DNA of 64,000 nt from NCBI RefSeq assembly GCF_019880245.1, contig NZ_CP082286.1:186001-250000 (forward strand), read 5' to 3'. The notes beneath the pieces were generated by a model. It did not search any database, had not been told where the DNA came from, and saw nothing but the letters and a program-made list of their open reading frames with translations. Of the stretch, positions 1-8,108 are shown piece after piece. Origin of the DNA: Halobaculum roseum. GTDB lineage: Archaea; Halobacteriota; Halobacteria; Halobacteriales; Haloferacaceae. The position numbers and the translations under genes were made by a program. Within the stretch, counting starts at the first letter, position 1; the number at the start of each line of letters is the position of its first letter.

Positions 1-41
1 CGGCCGACCGTTTTACACCCCGGCGCCGCATAGCGAGTTCC

Positions 42-680
42 ATGACGCAGTCGGGGCTTCGGACCGTCGTCGAGGACCGGCGGGCGAACGCGGTGATCGG
101 CTGGACGGTGCTCGCGTTCCTGGTCGCCAGCGGCGGGAGCGAGCTGTTGTTCGGGCAGCAGGTGTGGGGCGCGCTCGTGTTAGCACTGGTCGCCGTCGCG
201 CTCGTGCCGCCGGTCGCGTTCCGGAACGCCACCGCGATGCTCCCCTGGGAGGTGTTGGCGCTGTCGTCGCTGCCGGCGGTCGGCCGGACGCTGATCGTCG
301 GGGAGACGGTCGGCGGGATCACGTTCACCGGACGGGTGACGACGTATCTCGCGGTGGCGACGGTCGCGCTCATCCTCGCCGTCGAACTGGACGTGTTCAC
401 CCCCGTCCGCATGACGCACTCGTTCGCCGTCTTCTTCGTGACCATCGCGACGATGGCCGCGGCGGGGGTGTGGGCGGTCGTCAGGTACTTCTCGGACACG
501 CTCCTCGGCACCCGCCATCTGCTCGACGGGCGCCCCGAACACGCGATCGAGACGGCGATGATGTGGGACTTCGTCGCGGCCACCGTCGCCGGCGTCCTCG
601 CGGGCCTGTTGTTCGAGTACTACTTCCGTCGCCGCGCCGCCGGAACCGACCGGGTCGACGTGGAGGTGGCCGAGGCGTGA
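42..680 (+). CDS. Integral membrane protein, unknown function
   Basis: A 212-residue protein with about six hydrophobic segments (roughly residues 17-37, 43-58, 66-82, 98-118, 126-146, 174-194) and a charged, acidic C-terminal tail, so it is almost certainly a cytoplasmic-membrane protein. I recognise no catalytic motif or family. Its TGA stop overlaps the GTG start of the next membrane-protein gene in a GTGA overlap, so the two are probably co-translated and may form one complex. The ATG sits a short distance after a TTTTACA-like TATA element near position 10, consistent with a short leader. Function unassigned. Confidence 0.7.
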   Translation: MTQSGLRTVVEDRRANAVIGWTVLAFLVASGGSELLFGQQVWGALVLALVAVALVPPVAFRNATAMLPWEVLALSSLPAVGRTLIVGETVGGITFTGRVTTYLAVATVALILAVELDVFTPVRMTHSFAVFFVTIATMAAAGVWAVVRYFSDTLLGTRHLLDGRPEHAIETAMMWDFVAATVAGVLAGLLFEYYFRRRAAGTDRVDVEVAEA

Positions 681-1351
681 AACTCCGCGACGCGCTCGGG
701 ATCTCCCCCGAGCGACAGGAACAGGCGACCCGCGCGATGCAGGTACTGATGGTCATGTTCCTCGGGATCGGGATCGAGCGCGGCTCGACGGGGCTGATCG
801 TCAACGGCCTCGTCGCGCTCGGGGTGACGTTCCTCCCCGCGGCGCTGGAGCGCGAGTACGACCTCCCGATGGACGCCGGGCTGACGCTGTGGATCACCTC
901 GGCCGTCTTCCTGCACGCGCTCGGCGTGGCCGGGATACCGGGACTGACCGGGAACCTCTACGCCGAGGCGAGCCCGATCCCGTTCTGGGACCACATCACC
1001 CACGCGCTGTCAGCGTCGGTCGTCGCGGCGGTGGGCTACACCGTCGCGCGGGCTATCGACGAACACACCGAGGCGGTGTACCTCCCGTCGCGGTTCATGT
1101 TCGTGTTCATCCTGGTGTTCGTCGCCGCCTTCGGCGTGTTCTGGGAGGTGCTGGAGTTCGCTATCAGCGGGGCGGCCGCGGCCGTCGGCTCCGGGAGCGT
1201 GCTCACCCAGTACGGGCTGGAGGACACGATCTACGACCTCGTGTTCGACCTGGCGGGCGCCGTCATCGTCGCCGTCTGGGGGACCGCCCACCTCACCGAC
1301 GTGGCCGACGCGGTGACCGAGCGGATCGACCGTCGGCGCGGAACGCGCTAA
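677..1351 (+). CDS. Membrane protein, resembles the YjdF/DUF2238 family
   Basis: A 224-residue polytopic membrane protein. The GTG at 677 is chosen because it overlaps the upstream stop (GTGA) and gives an N-terminus without the arginine-rich out-of-frame sequence present if the frame is extended upstream. The pattern of a D-H-x-x-H-x-x-S segment in one helix (WDHITHALSAS), a helix with FWEVLEFAIS, and a later YDLVFDLAGA segment resembles the DUF2238/YjdF membrane family, which has no settled function. It is co-transcribed with the membrane protein immediately upstream. The family match is from pattern memory and is moderate. Confidence 0.65.
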   Translation: MKLRDALGISPERQEQATRAMQVLMVMFLGIGIERGSTGLIVNGLVALGVTFLPAALEREYDLPMDAGLTLWITSAVFLHALGVAGIPGLTGNLYAEASPIPFWDHITHALSASVVAAVGYTVARAIDEHTEAVYLPSRFMFVFILVFVAAFGVFWEVLEFAISGAAAAVGSGSVLTQYGLEDTIYDLVFDLAGAVIVAVWGTAHLTDVADAVTERIDRRRGTR

Positions 1352-1465
1352 CGGGGAGGAGCCGACCGGACGCCGTCGCCACGGTGGGTGGTGCGGTCCC
1401 GATGCCCGAGACGACCCGGGGCCGCGGATACCTTTTTGGATCCCGCCGGAGAGCGAACGTGTGAG

Positions 1466-1666
1466 ATGGTCTTCAAGAAGATCACGCTGATCGGCCGGAG
1501 TACCGAGAGTTTCGACGCCGCCACGGACGACGCGATCGACCGCGCCGAGGAGACGCTGGACGAGGTCCACTGGGTCGAAGTGGAGGAGTTCGGGGTCGAG
1601 GTCGCCTCCGTTGAGGGTCGGGAGTACCAGGCGGAAGTCGAGGTCGCGTTCGAGCTGCAGGAGTAA
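1466..1666 (+). CDS. Dodecin, flavin-storage protein
   Basis: A 66-residue protein matching the dodecin family in length and sequence (start [12 protein letters not shown], end [10 protein letters not shown]). Dodecins assemble into hollow dodecamers that bind riboflavin or lumichrome and act as flavin buffers in the cytoplasm. Trp36, in the segment VHWVEVEE, sits where the Halobacterium salinarum dodecin tryptophan stacks on the flavin pair. The ATG at 1466 is preferred over the longer in-frame extension because it gives the family length. A TATA-like CCTTTTT lies about 35 nt upstream. It stands alone, convergent with the MscS gene that follows. Confidence 0.93.
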   Translation: MVFKKITLIGRSTESFDAATDDAIDRAEETLDEVHWVEVEEFGVEVASVEGREYQAEVEVAFELQE

Positions 1667-1680
1667 ACGGCTCCGGACGC

Positions 1681-2736
1681 TCAGTTCTCCTCGGGTGTCG
1701 AGCCCGCGCCGTCGGCGACGCCGTCCTCCTCGGGCGCGGCGTGTGACTCGTGTGTCGCGCGCTCGTGCGAGACGGCCGCCTCCTCGCGCATCGTCACCTG
1801 CGCGACGCCGCTCGTGTCGTCGAACACGAGGTGGCTGTGCGGGTAGGCGAACTCCACGTCGATGGAGTCGTCGTCCTCGAGGATATCCCAGACGGCGGTC
1901 TGGACCTGCGATCGGACGGTCAGCGGCTTGAACGGGTTCTTCGCCCAGTAACGCAGGGTGATCTCGACGCCGTGGTCGCCGAAGCTGTCGATGTAGCACG
2001 TGGGCCTCGCGGGGTACCGGGCGACCCCGATCCGGATGTCGGGACCGCCCTCGATCACCGCCTCGCAGGAGGCTGCCGCCCGTTCGATGAGCGACCGCGC
2101 GCGGTCGATGTCCGACTCGTACGTGACGAGGATCGGCAGCGAGAGGCGCGTACGCTCGTCCTCCGCGGAGAGGTTCGTGACGCGGTGATCGCGGATGTAC
2201 GAGTTCGGGATCACCTCGAAGGTGTTGTCGACGGTGAACACCTTCGTGTACCGGAGGGTGATGTCGTCGACGAACCCCCGCGTGCCGTCCGGGAGTTCGA
2301 CCATGTCGCCGATCTCGAACGGCTGGTCGGCGAGGACGAACACGCCGCTGATGATCGACCCCACGATCGGCGCGAGGACGACCGCGACGACCGCCGAGAA
2401 CACCGTGACCGAGAGGACGATGTTACCTAGTTCCACGCCCGCCGCCGAGAGGCCCGCCGCGCCGAACAGCAGGATGACCACCAGACGGATCCCCCTGAGT
2501 ATGACGTGCGCGACCGACTCGCGGGCGAACCGACGGGCGACGGGCCGCCCGAGCAGGCGCAGGGCGTAGGTGGAGACGACCGCCCCGAGCGCGAGGAACA
2601 GGACGATCACGGCGATCGCGACGCCGGGAACGGCCAGCGCCGACTGGTACGCGTCGGCCAGCCCGTCCAACAGGCCCGCGACGGTCGTCGCGAGCGGCGT
2701 CGCGGTCGCGACCGCCGCCGCCGTCCCCGTGTACAT
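1681..2736 (-). CDS. Mechanosensitive ion channel, MscS family
   Basis: A 351-residue protein with hydrophobic segments near residues 38-60 and 80-105 and the amphipathic pore-lining helix near 108-130 (SVTVFSAVVAVVLAPIVGSI). The conserved MscS beta domain follows, with QPFEIGDMVELPDGTRGFV and an N-S-Y motif in EVIPNSYIRDH. MscS channels open on membrane tension and release solutes on hypo-osmotic shock. The C-terminal cytoplasmic domain is followed by an acidic low-complexity tail of about 40 residues. It is monocistronic and convergent with dodecin. A second MscS homologue lies at 55540-56805. Confidence 0.9.
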   Translation of the reverse strand: MYTGTAAAVATATPLATTVAGLLDGLADAYQSALAVPGVAIAVIVLFLALGAVVSTYALRLLGRPVARRFARESVAHVILRGIRLVVILLFGAAGLSAAGVELGNIVLSVTVFSAVVAVVLAPIVGSIISGVFVLADQPFEIGDMVELPDGTRGFVDDITLRYTKVFTVDNTFEVIPNSYIRDHRVTNLSAEDERTRLSLPILVTYESDIDRARSLIERAAASCEAVIEGGPDIRIGVARYPARPTCYIDSFGDHGVEITLRYWAKNPFKPLTVRSQVQTAVWDILEDDDSIDVEFAYPHSHLVFDDTSGVAQVTMREEAAVSHERATHESHAAPEEDGVADGAGSTPEEN

Positions 2737-2908
2737 ACAGCGGGCGTCGGCGTCGGCGTGAAAAAACGTTCCCCCTCACGCGGTCGGGGCGGGGACCCTC
2801 GGGCGTCCGACCGACGCGTGTTCGACTGACGCCGGGTCGGAACACACGGTACTGGCGCAGGGTCGTACGCCCGGTACTGCTAACACGGAACCGTTCGTAC
2901 CGGCTGAC

Positions 2909-3835
2909 ATGAGCCGTCACGCCGAACCGACGACGTTCCACGTCGCGACCGACCGGGAGCCCGCAAGCACGGTCATCGCGGGCTTCTCTCAGTTCGGGCT
3001 CGCGGGCCTGACCGCCGTCGACTACCTCGTCGACCACCTCGGACTCGAACAGACCGGCCACATCAGGGCGGAGGGGTTGCCGACGATCACGCCGTTCGAG
3101 AACGGGCGACCGCGATACCCTACCCGCCTCTTCTCGCGCGAGGGCCTCGACGTGACCATGCTCGTGGGGGAACTGTTCGTCCCGAACTCGTTGGCGGAGC
3201 CGTTCTCGCGGGCCGTCCTCGACTGGACCGAACGGGCGAGCGTCGACGAGATCGCCGTCCTGTCCGGGGCGCCGTTCCCGCACGGGCCGGCGGAGCACCG
3301 CGCGTTCTACGTCGCCAGCGACGACTACCGGGCCGCACACTTCCCCGACGACGACCCCGACGCCGGGCCGGCCGCCGGCGACCCCGCCGAAGGTGGTGTC
3401 GGAGGAGCGGGGGGGACGGTCGCGGCGTCGGGCGCGACCGACGCGGCCGGCACGGTCGACGTATCCGACGCGGCGGAACCGGCGGAGTCGGAAGGGACAA
3501 CCGAATCCGAGGAACCGACGGAGCCGACGGATCCGGGGACCGTGCAGCCGATGGCGAACGGCTTCCTCGACGGGACGAACGCGGCGTTGATGGCCCGATC
3601 GATGGAGTCCGACCTCCGCGGGTGCGTGTACGTCACGCCCGTCCACCCGCAGGTACCGGATGTCGACGCGGCGCTCCGGCTCGTCGAGGCGGTCGAGGCG
3701 GTGTACGGCCTGGACGTCGACACCGGACCGCTCGAGGCGTTCGCGGACCAGGTCGGCGAACACTACCGGAGCCTCGCGGAACGGCTGGAAGAACACTCGG
3801 AGGAGGAGCAGCCGTCCGACCGGATGTACATGTAG
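2909..3835 (+). CDS. PAC2-family proteasome assembly chaperone-like protein
   Basis: A 308-residue protein of the PAC2 superfamily. The N-terminal part (residues 1-148) has the typical [20 protein letters not shown] start and a GEPF-like GELFVPN region, and the C-terminal part (about 215-295) completes the fold. An Ala/Glu/Thr-rich low-complexity linker of about 60 residues (about 150-210) interrupts them, and it is longer than I would expect. The last three residues are Met-Tyr-Met, which fits the HbYX (hydrophobic-Tyr-any) signature used by archaeal PbaA and PAN to dock into the 20S proteasome alpha ring. Known of the family: archaeal PbaA/PbaB affect proteasome assembly. Role here is inferred. 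Confidence 0.8.
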   Translation: MSRHAEPTTFHVATDREPASTVIAGFSQFGLAGLTAVDYLVDHLGLEQTGHIRAEGLPTITPFENGRPRYPTRLFSREGLDVTMLVGELFVPNSLAEPFSRAVLDWTERASVDEIAVLSGAPFPHGPAEHRAFYVASDDYRAAHFPDDDPDAGPAAGDPAEGGVGGAGGTVAASGATDAAGTVDVSDAAEPAESEGTTESEEPTEPTDPGTVQPMANGFLDGTNAALMARSMESDLRGCVYVTPVHPQVPDVDAALRLVEAVEAVYGLDVDTGPLEAFADQVGEHYRSLAERLEEHSEEEQPSDRMYM

Positions 3836-3914
3836 CCGACGAGGGGCGGGCCGCGAGCCGCCCGACCGTGGTGAACTCCCTTTCGAAAACGGGTACAACT
3901 CGGTCTTCAGTAAA

Positions 3915-3930
3915 ACCCTTAGGGAAGGGT
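3915..3930. promoter_or_regulatory. Perfect inverted repeat in the trmB promoter
   Basis: A perfect 6-bp inverted repeat (ACCCTT, spacer AGGG, AAGGGT) lies 15 bp before the trmB start and just downstream of a TATA-like AGTAAAA at 3909-3915. A protein bound here would cover the transcription start, so this is a candidate autoregulatory or repressor site. It does not match the TACT-spacer-GAGTA motif I associate with Halobacterium TrmB. Confidence 0.45.
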
Positions 3931-3944
3931 GCAAACAGGGAGGT

Positions 3945-4982
3945 ATGACCGACGATCTCAGGACGACGATGGAGCGGGTCGGCGAGCGGTTCAACCTCGG
4001 GGAGTACGAGATCGACGCCTATCTCGCGGTGTTGGAACACGGCGAGCTCACGGCCTCGGAGATCGCCACCGAGACCGATATCCCGCAGCCGCGCGTGTAC
4101 GACACGGTTCGAAGCCTCTCGGACCGCGGGCTGGTGGAGCTTCGGGAGTCGCGTCCGATGAAGATCGTCGCGGTCGATCCCGACGAGGCGTTCGGCGACA
4201 TCCGCTCGTCGCTCTCGGAGATGGTCGACGAGCTGGAGGCGCGATACACCGCCCCGACACGGGACACCGAGGCGGTATCGCTGGTGAAGTCCCGCTCGAC
4301 GATCCTCCGGTATCTCGAGGAGGTCATCGAGTCGGCCGAGTACGAGCTGGCCGTCTCGCTGACGCCCGACCTGCTGCGGCGGTTCCGGGGGATCCTCCAG
4401 CAGCGCATCGAGGACGGCGTCGCCGTCGAACTGCTCGTGACCCCCGCGTCCCGGGCGCCCTCGCCCGGCGAGTTCGACTACGACGCCGTCGCGACAGAGG
4501 CGCGCGGTCGCCGCGGCATCACCACGCCCGTCATCGCCGTCGCCGACGGGGAGTATTCGGTGTATGCCACCCAGGACGCCCTCCGGGACGACCGCGACCG
4601 CTACGGCGTCATCTTCAACCGCTCGGCGCTCGGGTTCCTCGTGAGCGGGTTCTTCGGGACCGTCCTCTGGTCGACGGCCGAGACGCTCTCGGCCGACGGG
4701 GAGAGCCGGCCGTTCCCCCGCACCTACGCCTCCATCCGTCGGGCCGTGAAGGACATCCACGAGCTCGACGGCGACTTCGAGGCGGCCGTCACCGGCCGCG
4801 ACGTGGAGACCGGCAACGAGATCCGCGTCGAGGGGACCGTCGTCGACTACGAGTACGACGCCTCCGAGCAGGTCGCCTCCTTTACCGTCGACGACCCCGA
4901 CGGCGGCCGCGTGAGCGTCGGCGGCCTCGTCGCCGCCTTCGAGGACATCGAGGGACAGGAGATCGAACTGCGCCGGCGGTGA
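3945..4982 (+). CDS. TrmB-family sugar-responsive transcriptional regulator
   Basis: A 345-residue protein with an N-terminal winged helix of the TrmB type (residues about 12-80, with [20 protein letters not shown] and [20 protein letters not shown]), a short coiled linker (about 85-105), a central phospholipase-D-like effector domain (about 110-260) and the C-terminal beta domain of TrmB (about 275-345). In Halobacterium, TrmB binds sugar metabolites and coordinates gluconeogenesis, glycolysis and cofactor genes. The start is the ATG at 3945; the frame runs open far upstream but that part lacks TrmB sequence. A GGAGGT run abuts the ATG too closely for normal ribosome binding. It is not clustered with sugar genes here. 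Confidence 0.88.
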   Translation: MTDDLRTTMERVGERFNLGEYEIDAYLAVLEHGELTASEIATETDIPQPRVYDTVRSLSDRGLVELRESRPMKIVAVDPDEAFGDIRSSLSEMVDELEARYTAPTRDTEAVSLVKSRSTILRYLEEVIESAEYELAVSLTPDLLRRFRGILQQRIEDGVAVELLVTPASRAPSPGEFDYDAVATEARGRRGITTPVIAVADGEYSVYATQDALRDDRDRYGVIFNRSALGFLVSGFFGTVLWSTAETLSADGESRPFPRTYASIRRAVKDIHELDGDFEAAVTGRDVETGNEIRVEGTVVDYEYDASEQVASFTVDDPDGGRVSVGGLVAAFEDIEGQEIELRRR

Positions 4983-5062
4983 TCGGTCGGCCCGACCGTC
5001 CGAACGCATCGGCACGGGAACGGCGAAAACCGACAAGTACGTCGGCCGCGACGTGTTCCACG

Positions 5063-5227
5063 ATGGATCTCTCCTGGTCATCGCTGTCGGACGATATCGC
5101 CCCGACGACCGTCCTCGTCCTCGGCTTCCTGCTGTTCGTGTTCCCGGAGCCGGCGACCTCGGCGTTCGGCGCCGGGCTGCTGTTGCTGGGGGCCGCGTGG
5201 TGGTTCTACGAGTGGGACCGGTTCTGA
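5063..5227 (+). CDS. Small two-helix membrane protein
   Basis: A 54-residue protein, MDLSWSSLSDDIAP followed by two hydrophobic stretches (about residues 15-30 and 34-48) and a charged end (YEWDRF). It looks like a small conserved haloarchaeal membrane protein with no known function. It starts 80 nt after trmB and precedes another small membrane-anchored protein in the same direction. The ATG at 5063 is the only sensible start; the longer open frame upstream is antisense-like arginine-rich shadow sequence. A GACAAGT-type A/T-rich stretch at about 5030 may be the promoter. Confidence 0.65.
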   Translation: MDLSWSSLSDDIAPTTVLVLGFLLFVFPEPATSAFGAGLLLLGAAWWFYEWDRF

Positions 5228-5311
5228 TCCGGCGACGCGACGGCGGGCGCCAGCCGCCGGCGAGACGACACGATCCAAACCGATAACAGGTCGCCGAACG
5301 ATCCGTCGGAC

Positions 5312-5590
5312 ATGGCGGACATCACGCTGTTCGAGTTGCACTTTCACGACGGGATCGACGTCGGCCCCTCCTCGATCGGGGGCGGAACGGACGGGAGCGA
5401 CGCGGCCGAGGCCCTCGATGCGGGCGAGGCGGACGACGAGGACGACTCGTCCGGATCGGGTGCCGGGAAGGCGGTCGGTATCCTCGTGGCGGTGGCACTG
5501 CTCGTCGCCCTCGCGGTCGGCGCGAAGAAACTGTTGAGCGACGACCTCGAACCGATCGAGGAGCTCGAGGACCTGGACGAGGAAGCCTGA
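5312..5590 (+). CDS. Small acidic single-pass membrane protein
   Basis: A 92-residue protein. Residues 1-50 are acidic and soluble-looking (MADITLFELHFHDGIDVGP), residues about 51-70 form one hydrophobic helix (AVGILVAVALLVALAVGAKK), and the tail is again very acidic (DLEPIEELEDLDEEA). This is a tail-anchored or single-pass topology. I do not recognise the family. A possible TATA, CGATAAC, lies at 5280-5286, about 28 nt upstream, so the transcript may be leaderless. It converges on the aspartoacylase-family gene, with 79 nt between the two stops. Confidence 0.6.
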   Translation: MADITLFELHFHDGIDVGPSSIGGGTDGSDAAEALDAGEADDEDDSSGSGAGKAVGILVAVALLVALAVGAKKLLSDDLEPIEELEDLDEEA

Positions 5591-5669
5591 GTCGGCTCAT
5601 CCCGACGCAGGCGCGGATCAGTCGCAGCGGACACCGACGCGGGTCGATCGCAGCGGACGTCGACGAGAG

Positions 5670-6545
5670 TCAGTCGTCGAGCACGCCGACGCGGTCGGCG
5701 GCGTAGCCGAACAGGTCGGCGTAGCCGTACGGCGACATCAGCGCCGGATAGAAGGACGTGTCGGCGGTGAACACCTCGCCGTCGGCGGCGGCGAAGCGTT
5801 CGCCCACGGCCACCTCGGTGAAGTTCTCGACGAACACCTCGTACTCGTCGGCCGGCGGCTTCGGCACGGGGTCGACGAGTTCGAACACCTCCACGTGCGC
5901 CGCCGTGCCGCCGTCGGAGGCGGCGTCGGCCCCGATGTCGGACTCGCCATCGGACGCGGATTCGCGATCGGTGACGCCGCTCGGCGCCGCCGTCGCCGGG
6001 GTCGCGTCCGGAAGCGCCCCCGTCGCGGCGAGGAACCCGCGAACCAGTCGGTAGGCGTTCTCGGCGGCCTCGTCGGTTCCCTGGAGCCCGCACTCGACCT
6101 CGATGGTGTGCGGGTGCCGGATGAGCCGCCCCTCCGCGAGCCCCTCCGTCTGCAGCAGCTTCGTCACCGACAGATGCGGGACGATGGCGCGGGCGATCTC
6201 GTCGACGGTTTCGGCGACGGCGAACGGCTCGGCCGTCGACTGCGTCGAGTGGAGCGCGAGCGCCGTACAGCCCTCCAGTTCGGCCATGAGGTGGTGGGCC
6301 AACTGCGACTCGTGGGTGTCGCCGTTCGGGTCGCCGGGGAACGCGCGGTTCAGGTCCTCCTCGGTGTAGCGAACGCCCGCCTCGAGCGCCTCCTCGTTCG
6401 CGACGATCAGCTTCACCGGGCGCTCCACGTCGGGGTCGGCGGCGAGCAGTCTCTCGACGGCCCGCGGTCCGCAGGGCTCGTCGCCGTGGATCCCGGCGAC
6501 GACGGCCACCTCGGGGACGCCCGTCCCCAGTTGGCGAATTCGCAT
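5670..6545 (-). CDS. Succinylglutamate desuccinylase/aspartoacylase-family zinc hydrolase
   Basis: A 291-residue member of the AstE/aspartoacylase branch of zinc carboxypeptidase-like amidohydrolases. Zinc-site motifs are visible: VAGIHGDEPCG near residue 14 (His and Glu ligands), ALHSTQS near residue 96 (His), and VEVECGLQG near residue 145 (catalytic Glu). I start it at the ATG at 6545 (MRIRQLGTG), where homology begins. The frame continues upstream to an ATG at 6632 with unconvincing sequence. A Ser/Ala/Asp-rich low-complexity insert (about residues 185-225) separates the catalytic part from the C-terminal beta domain. The substrate, an N-acyl amino acid or similar, cannot be told from sequence. 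It is divergent from the membrane gene at 6675. Confidence 0.82.
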   Translation of the reverse strand: MRIRQLGTGVPEVAVVAGIHGDEPCGPRAVERLLAADPDVERPVKLIVANEEALEAGVRYTEEDLNRAFPGDPNGDTHESQLAHHLMAELEGCTALALHSTQSTAEPFAVAETVDEIARAIVPHLSVTKLLQTEGLAEGRLIRHPHTIEVECGLQGTDEAAENAYRLVRGFLAATGALPDATPATAAPSGVTDRESASDGESDIGADAASDGGTAAHVEVFELVDPVPKPPADEYEVFVENFTEVAVGERFAAADGEVFTADTSFYPALMSPYGYADLFGYAADRVGVLDD

Positions 6546-6674
6546 ATACCCGATCTCCGCCCGGTACGCATTTGAGGAACGCGGTTCCGGGCGCGTCGTG
6601 TCCGCGATCGGACCGGTCCGAAAAGTGTCCATTGATAACAGTTAACATGCACGGCGGCGAACATCTTCGCGACA

Positions 6675-7193
6675 ATGAGCGAGCCAACCGAGATCGCGGG
6701 CGGCGAGTCGACGGTGATCGAGTCCGGTTCGGAGCTGGCGATCCCGATCACCGTCAAGGTGCTCGGGGTCGGGATGCTCGGCGGGCTGCTCGGGATGCTG
6801 ACGATGATCCCGGTACTGGTGGGGATCCCGGCGGCGCTGGGGCTGTTCCGTCCCGACCCGATCGCGGAGTTCGTCCCCCTCACGGAGCTGCTCGGCATCG
6901 AGCCGACGCTCACGCTCGGCCTCGCGCTCTTCGCCGCCATGGGGACCGTGCTGCTGCCGATGGTGTTCCTCGTCGTCGGCGCGTACCTCCCGCCGGAGGG
7001 GCCGCGGTACCTCCGTGGCGTGACGTTCGCGACGATCTTCTGGACCGGGTTCGTCCCCGCGTTCATGCCGGAGGGGTCGGCCGTCATCGCCGGGACCTTC
7101 CTGGTCGTCTCGCTGGTCGCCCACTGGGTGTACGGAGCCGTCCTCGCCGGCGTGCTCGACCGGACGGTCGGGATCCCACAACACGAGGTCTGA
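6675..7193 (+). CDS. Polytopic membrane protein next to cytochrome oxidase genes
   Basis: A 172-residue protein with four to five hydrophobic segments (roughly 28-60, 70-95, 98-118, 122-140, 143-165). It has glycine-rich helix packing (VKVLGVGMLGGLLGML) and no obvious metal ligands. It lies 108 nt upstream of coxB in the same direction. Similar membrane proteins sit next to haloarchaeal oxidase genes, so a role in oxidase assembly or the same regulon is plausible but inferred. The divergent region (6546-6674) contains A/T-rich TTGATAACAGTTAAC at 6633-6647, a likely promoter. Function unknown. Confidence 0.65.
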   Translation: MSEPTEIAGGESTVIESGSELAIPITVKVLGVGMLGGLLGMLTMIPVLVGIPAALGLFRPDPIAEFVPLTELLGIEPTLTLGLALFAAMGTVLLPMVFLVVGAYLPPEGPRYLRGVTFATIFWTGFVPAFMPEGSAVIAGTFLVVSLVAHWVYGAVLAGVLDRTVGIPQHEV

Positions 7194-7262
7194 CTTCGCT
7201 GGCGGCGTTGCGAACGCGAGCGAACCCAAGGGAAACGGGGGGCAAACCGGGGTGCGATCGGC

Positions 7263-7276
7263 GATAGTTCTATCAA
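7263..7276. promoter_or_regulatory. Palindrome overlapping the coxB TATA region
   Basis: The sequence GATAGTTCTATC (7263-7274) is a 5-bp inverted repeat with a 2-bp spacer, running into TATCAA (7271-7276). That sits 26-31 nt before the coxB ATG, where a haloarchaeal TATA box for a short-leader transcript belongs. A factor binding the palindrome would compete with TBP. This is the only promoter-like element I see between the upstream membrane gene and the cox genes. Confidence 0.45.
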
Positions 7277-7301
7277 TACTTGCCGTAATTGGTAGTGTGG
7301 C

Positions 7302-8108
7302 ATGATACCGTGTGACGCTGCGGCAGTCCACGCCGTGCTCCTCCACACGGGCGGGAGCGGACTCGTCCCCCGAGGTACGAGGGCCCAGGTGTTCGATCGG
7401 ATCTTCGAGGTGTTCCTGATTCTCGGGGTGGCTGTGGGCGTCGTCGTGCTCGGCTACATGGGGCTGAAGGCGTACCAGTACCGGCGCGGCGCCGACCACG
7501 ACCACGACGACGTCGAGCGGCCGCAACTGGGCGAACTCCCGAAGGGAAGCGAGGGGGGCGGGAAGCTGTTCGTCTCCTTCGGCATGAGCGCGGTCATCGT
7601 CGTCTCGCTCATCTCCTGGACGTACCTCACGCTGCTGTACGTCGAGGACCCCGGGTCGACCGCGGCCGACCCCGAGGCGATCGAGGTCGAGGTCGTCGGC
7701 GGGCAGTTCTCCTGGACGTTCATCTATCCGAACGGCCACGAGAGCGACGTGTTGCGCGCGCCGACCGACACCGACGTTCACCTGGTGGTCAGCTCGCGGG
7801 ACGTGTTCCACAACTTCGGGATACCGGAGTTGCGGGTGAAATCCGACGCCATCCCGGGTCAGACCACCGAGACCTGGTTCGTCGCCGACGAGCCGGGCAG
7901 GTATCAGGCCCACTGCTACGAGCTGTGCGGGTCGGGACACTCCTACATGGACGCGCAGGTGGTGATCATGGAGGAGGACGCGTTCGAGGCGTGGTACGCG
8001 AACACGTCGGCGCCGAACGGATCCGCCGGTGACGGCGGGGCCGAGACGAACGCGAGCGTCTCGACGACGATCGACCGGATCGCAGCGCCGGCGGGGGTGG
8101 GCGCGTGA
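7302..8108 (+). CDS. coxB: Cytochrome c oxidase-type subunit II (CuA subunit)
   Basis: A 268-residue subunit II of a heme-copper terminal oxidase. Two hydrophobic segments (about residues 30-50 and 90-115) anchor a C-terminal cupredoxin domain. The CuA ligands are intact: His170 in FHNFGIPEL, then Cys205, Cys209, His213 and Met216 in CYELCGSGHSYM. It therefore accepts electrons from a soluble or membrane-tethered donor, probably halocyanin in this group, and passes them to subunit I. It overlaps the next gene (coxAC starts at 8105), so the two are co-translated. A short low-complexity Ala/Gly tail ends the protein. Confidence 0.95.
   Translation: MIPCDAAAVHAVLLHTGGSGLVPRGTRAQVFDRIFEVFLILGVAVGVVVLGYMGLKAYQYRRGADHDHDDVERPQLGELPKGSEGGGKLFVSFGMSAVIVVSLISWTYLTLLYVEDPGSTAADPEAIEVEVVGGQFSWTFIYPNGHESDVLRAPTDTDVHLVVSSRDVFHNFGIPELRVKSDAIPGQTTETWFVADEPGRYQAHCYELCGSGHSYMDAQVVIMEEDAFEAWYANTSAPNGSAGDGGAETNASVSTTIDRIAAPAGVGA

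Noticed and set aside
3938-3944. GGAGGT as the ribosome binding site of trmB
   Set aside because: It abuts the ATG with essentially no spacer, which is too close for normal Shine-Dalgarno use.
5622-5658. Two copies of TCGCAGCGGAC with a 26-bp period between convergent genes
   Set aside because: Only 11 bp match and the surroundings diverge; in a GC-rich intergenic region this is weak evidence of a repeat element.
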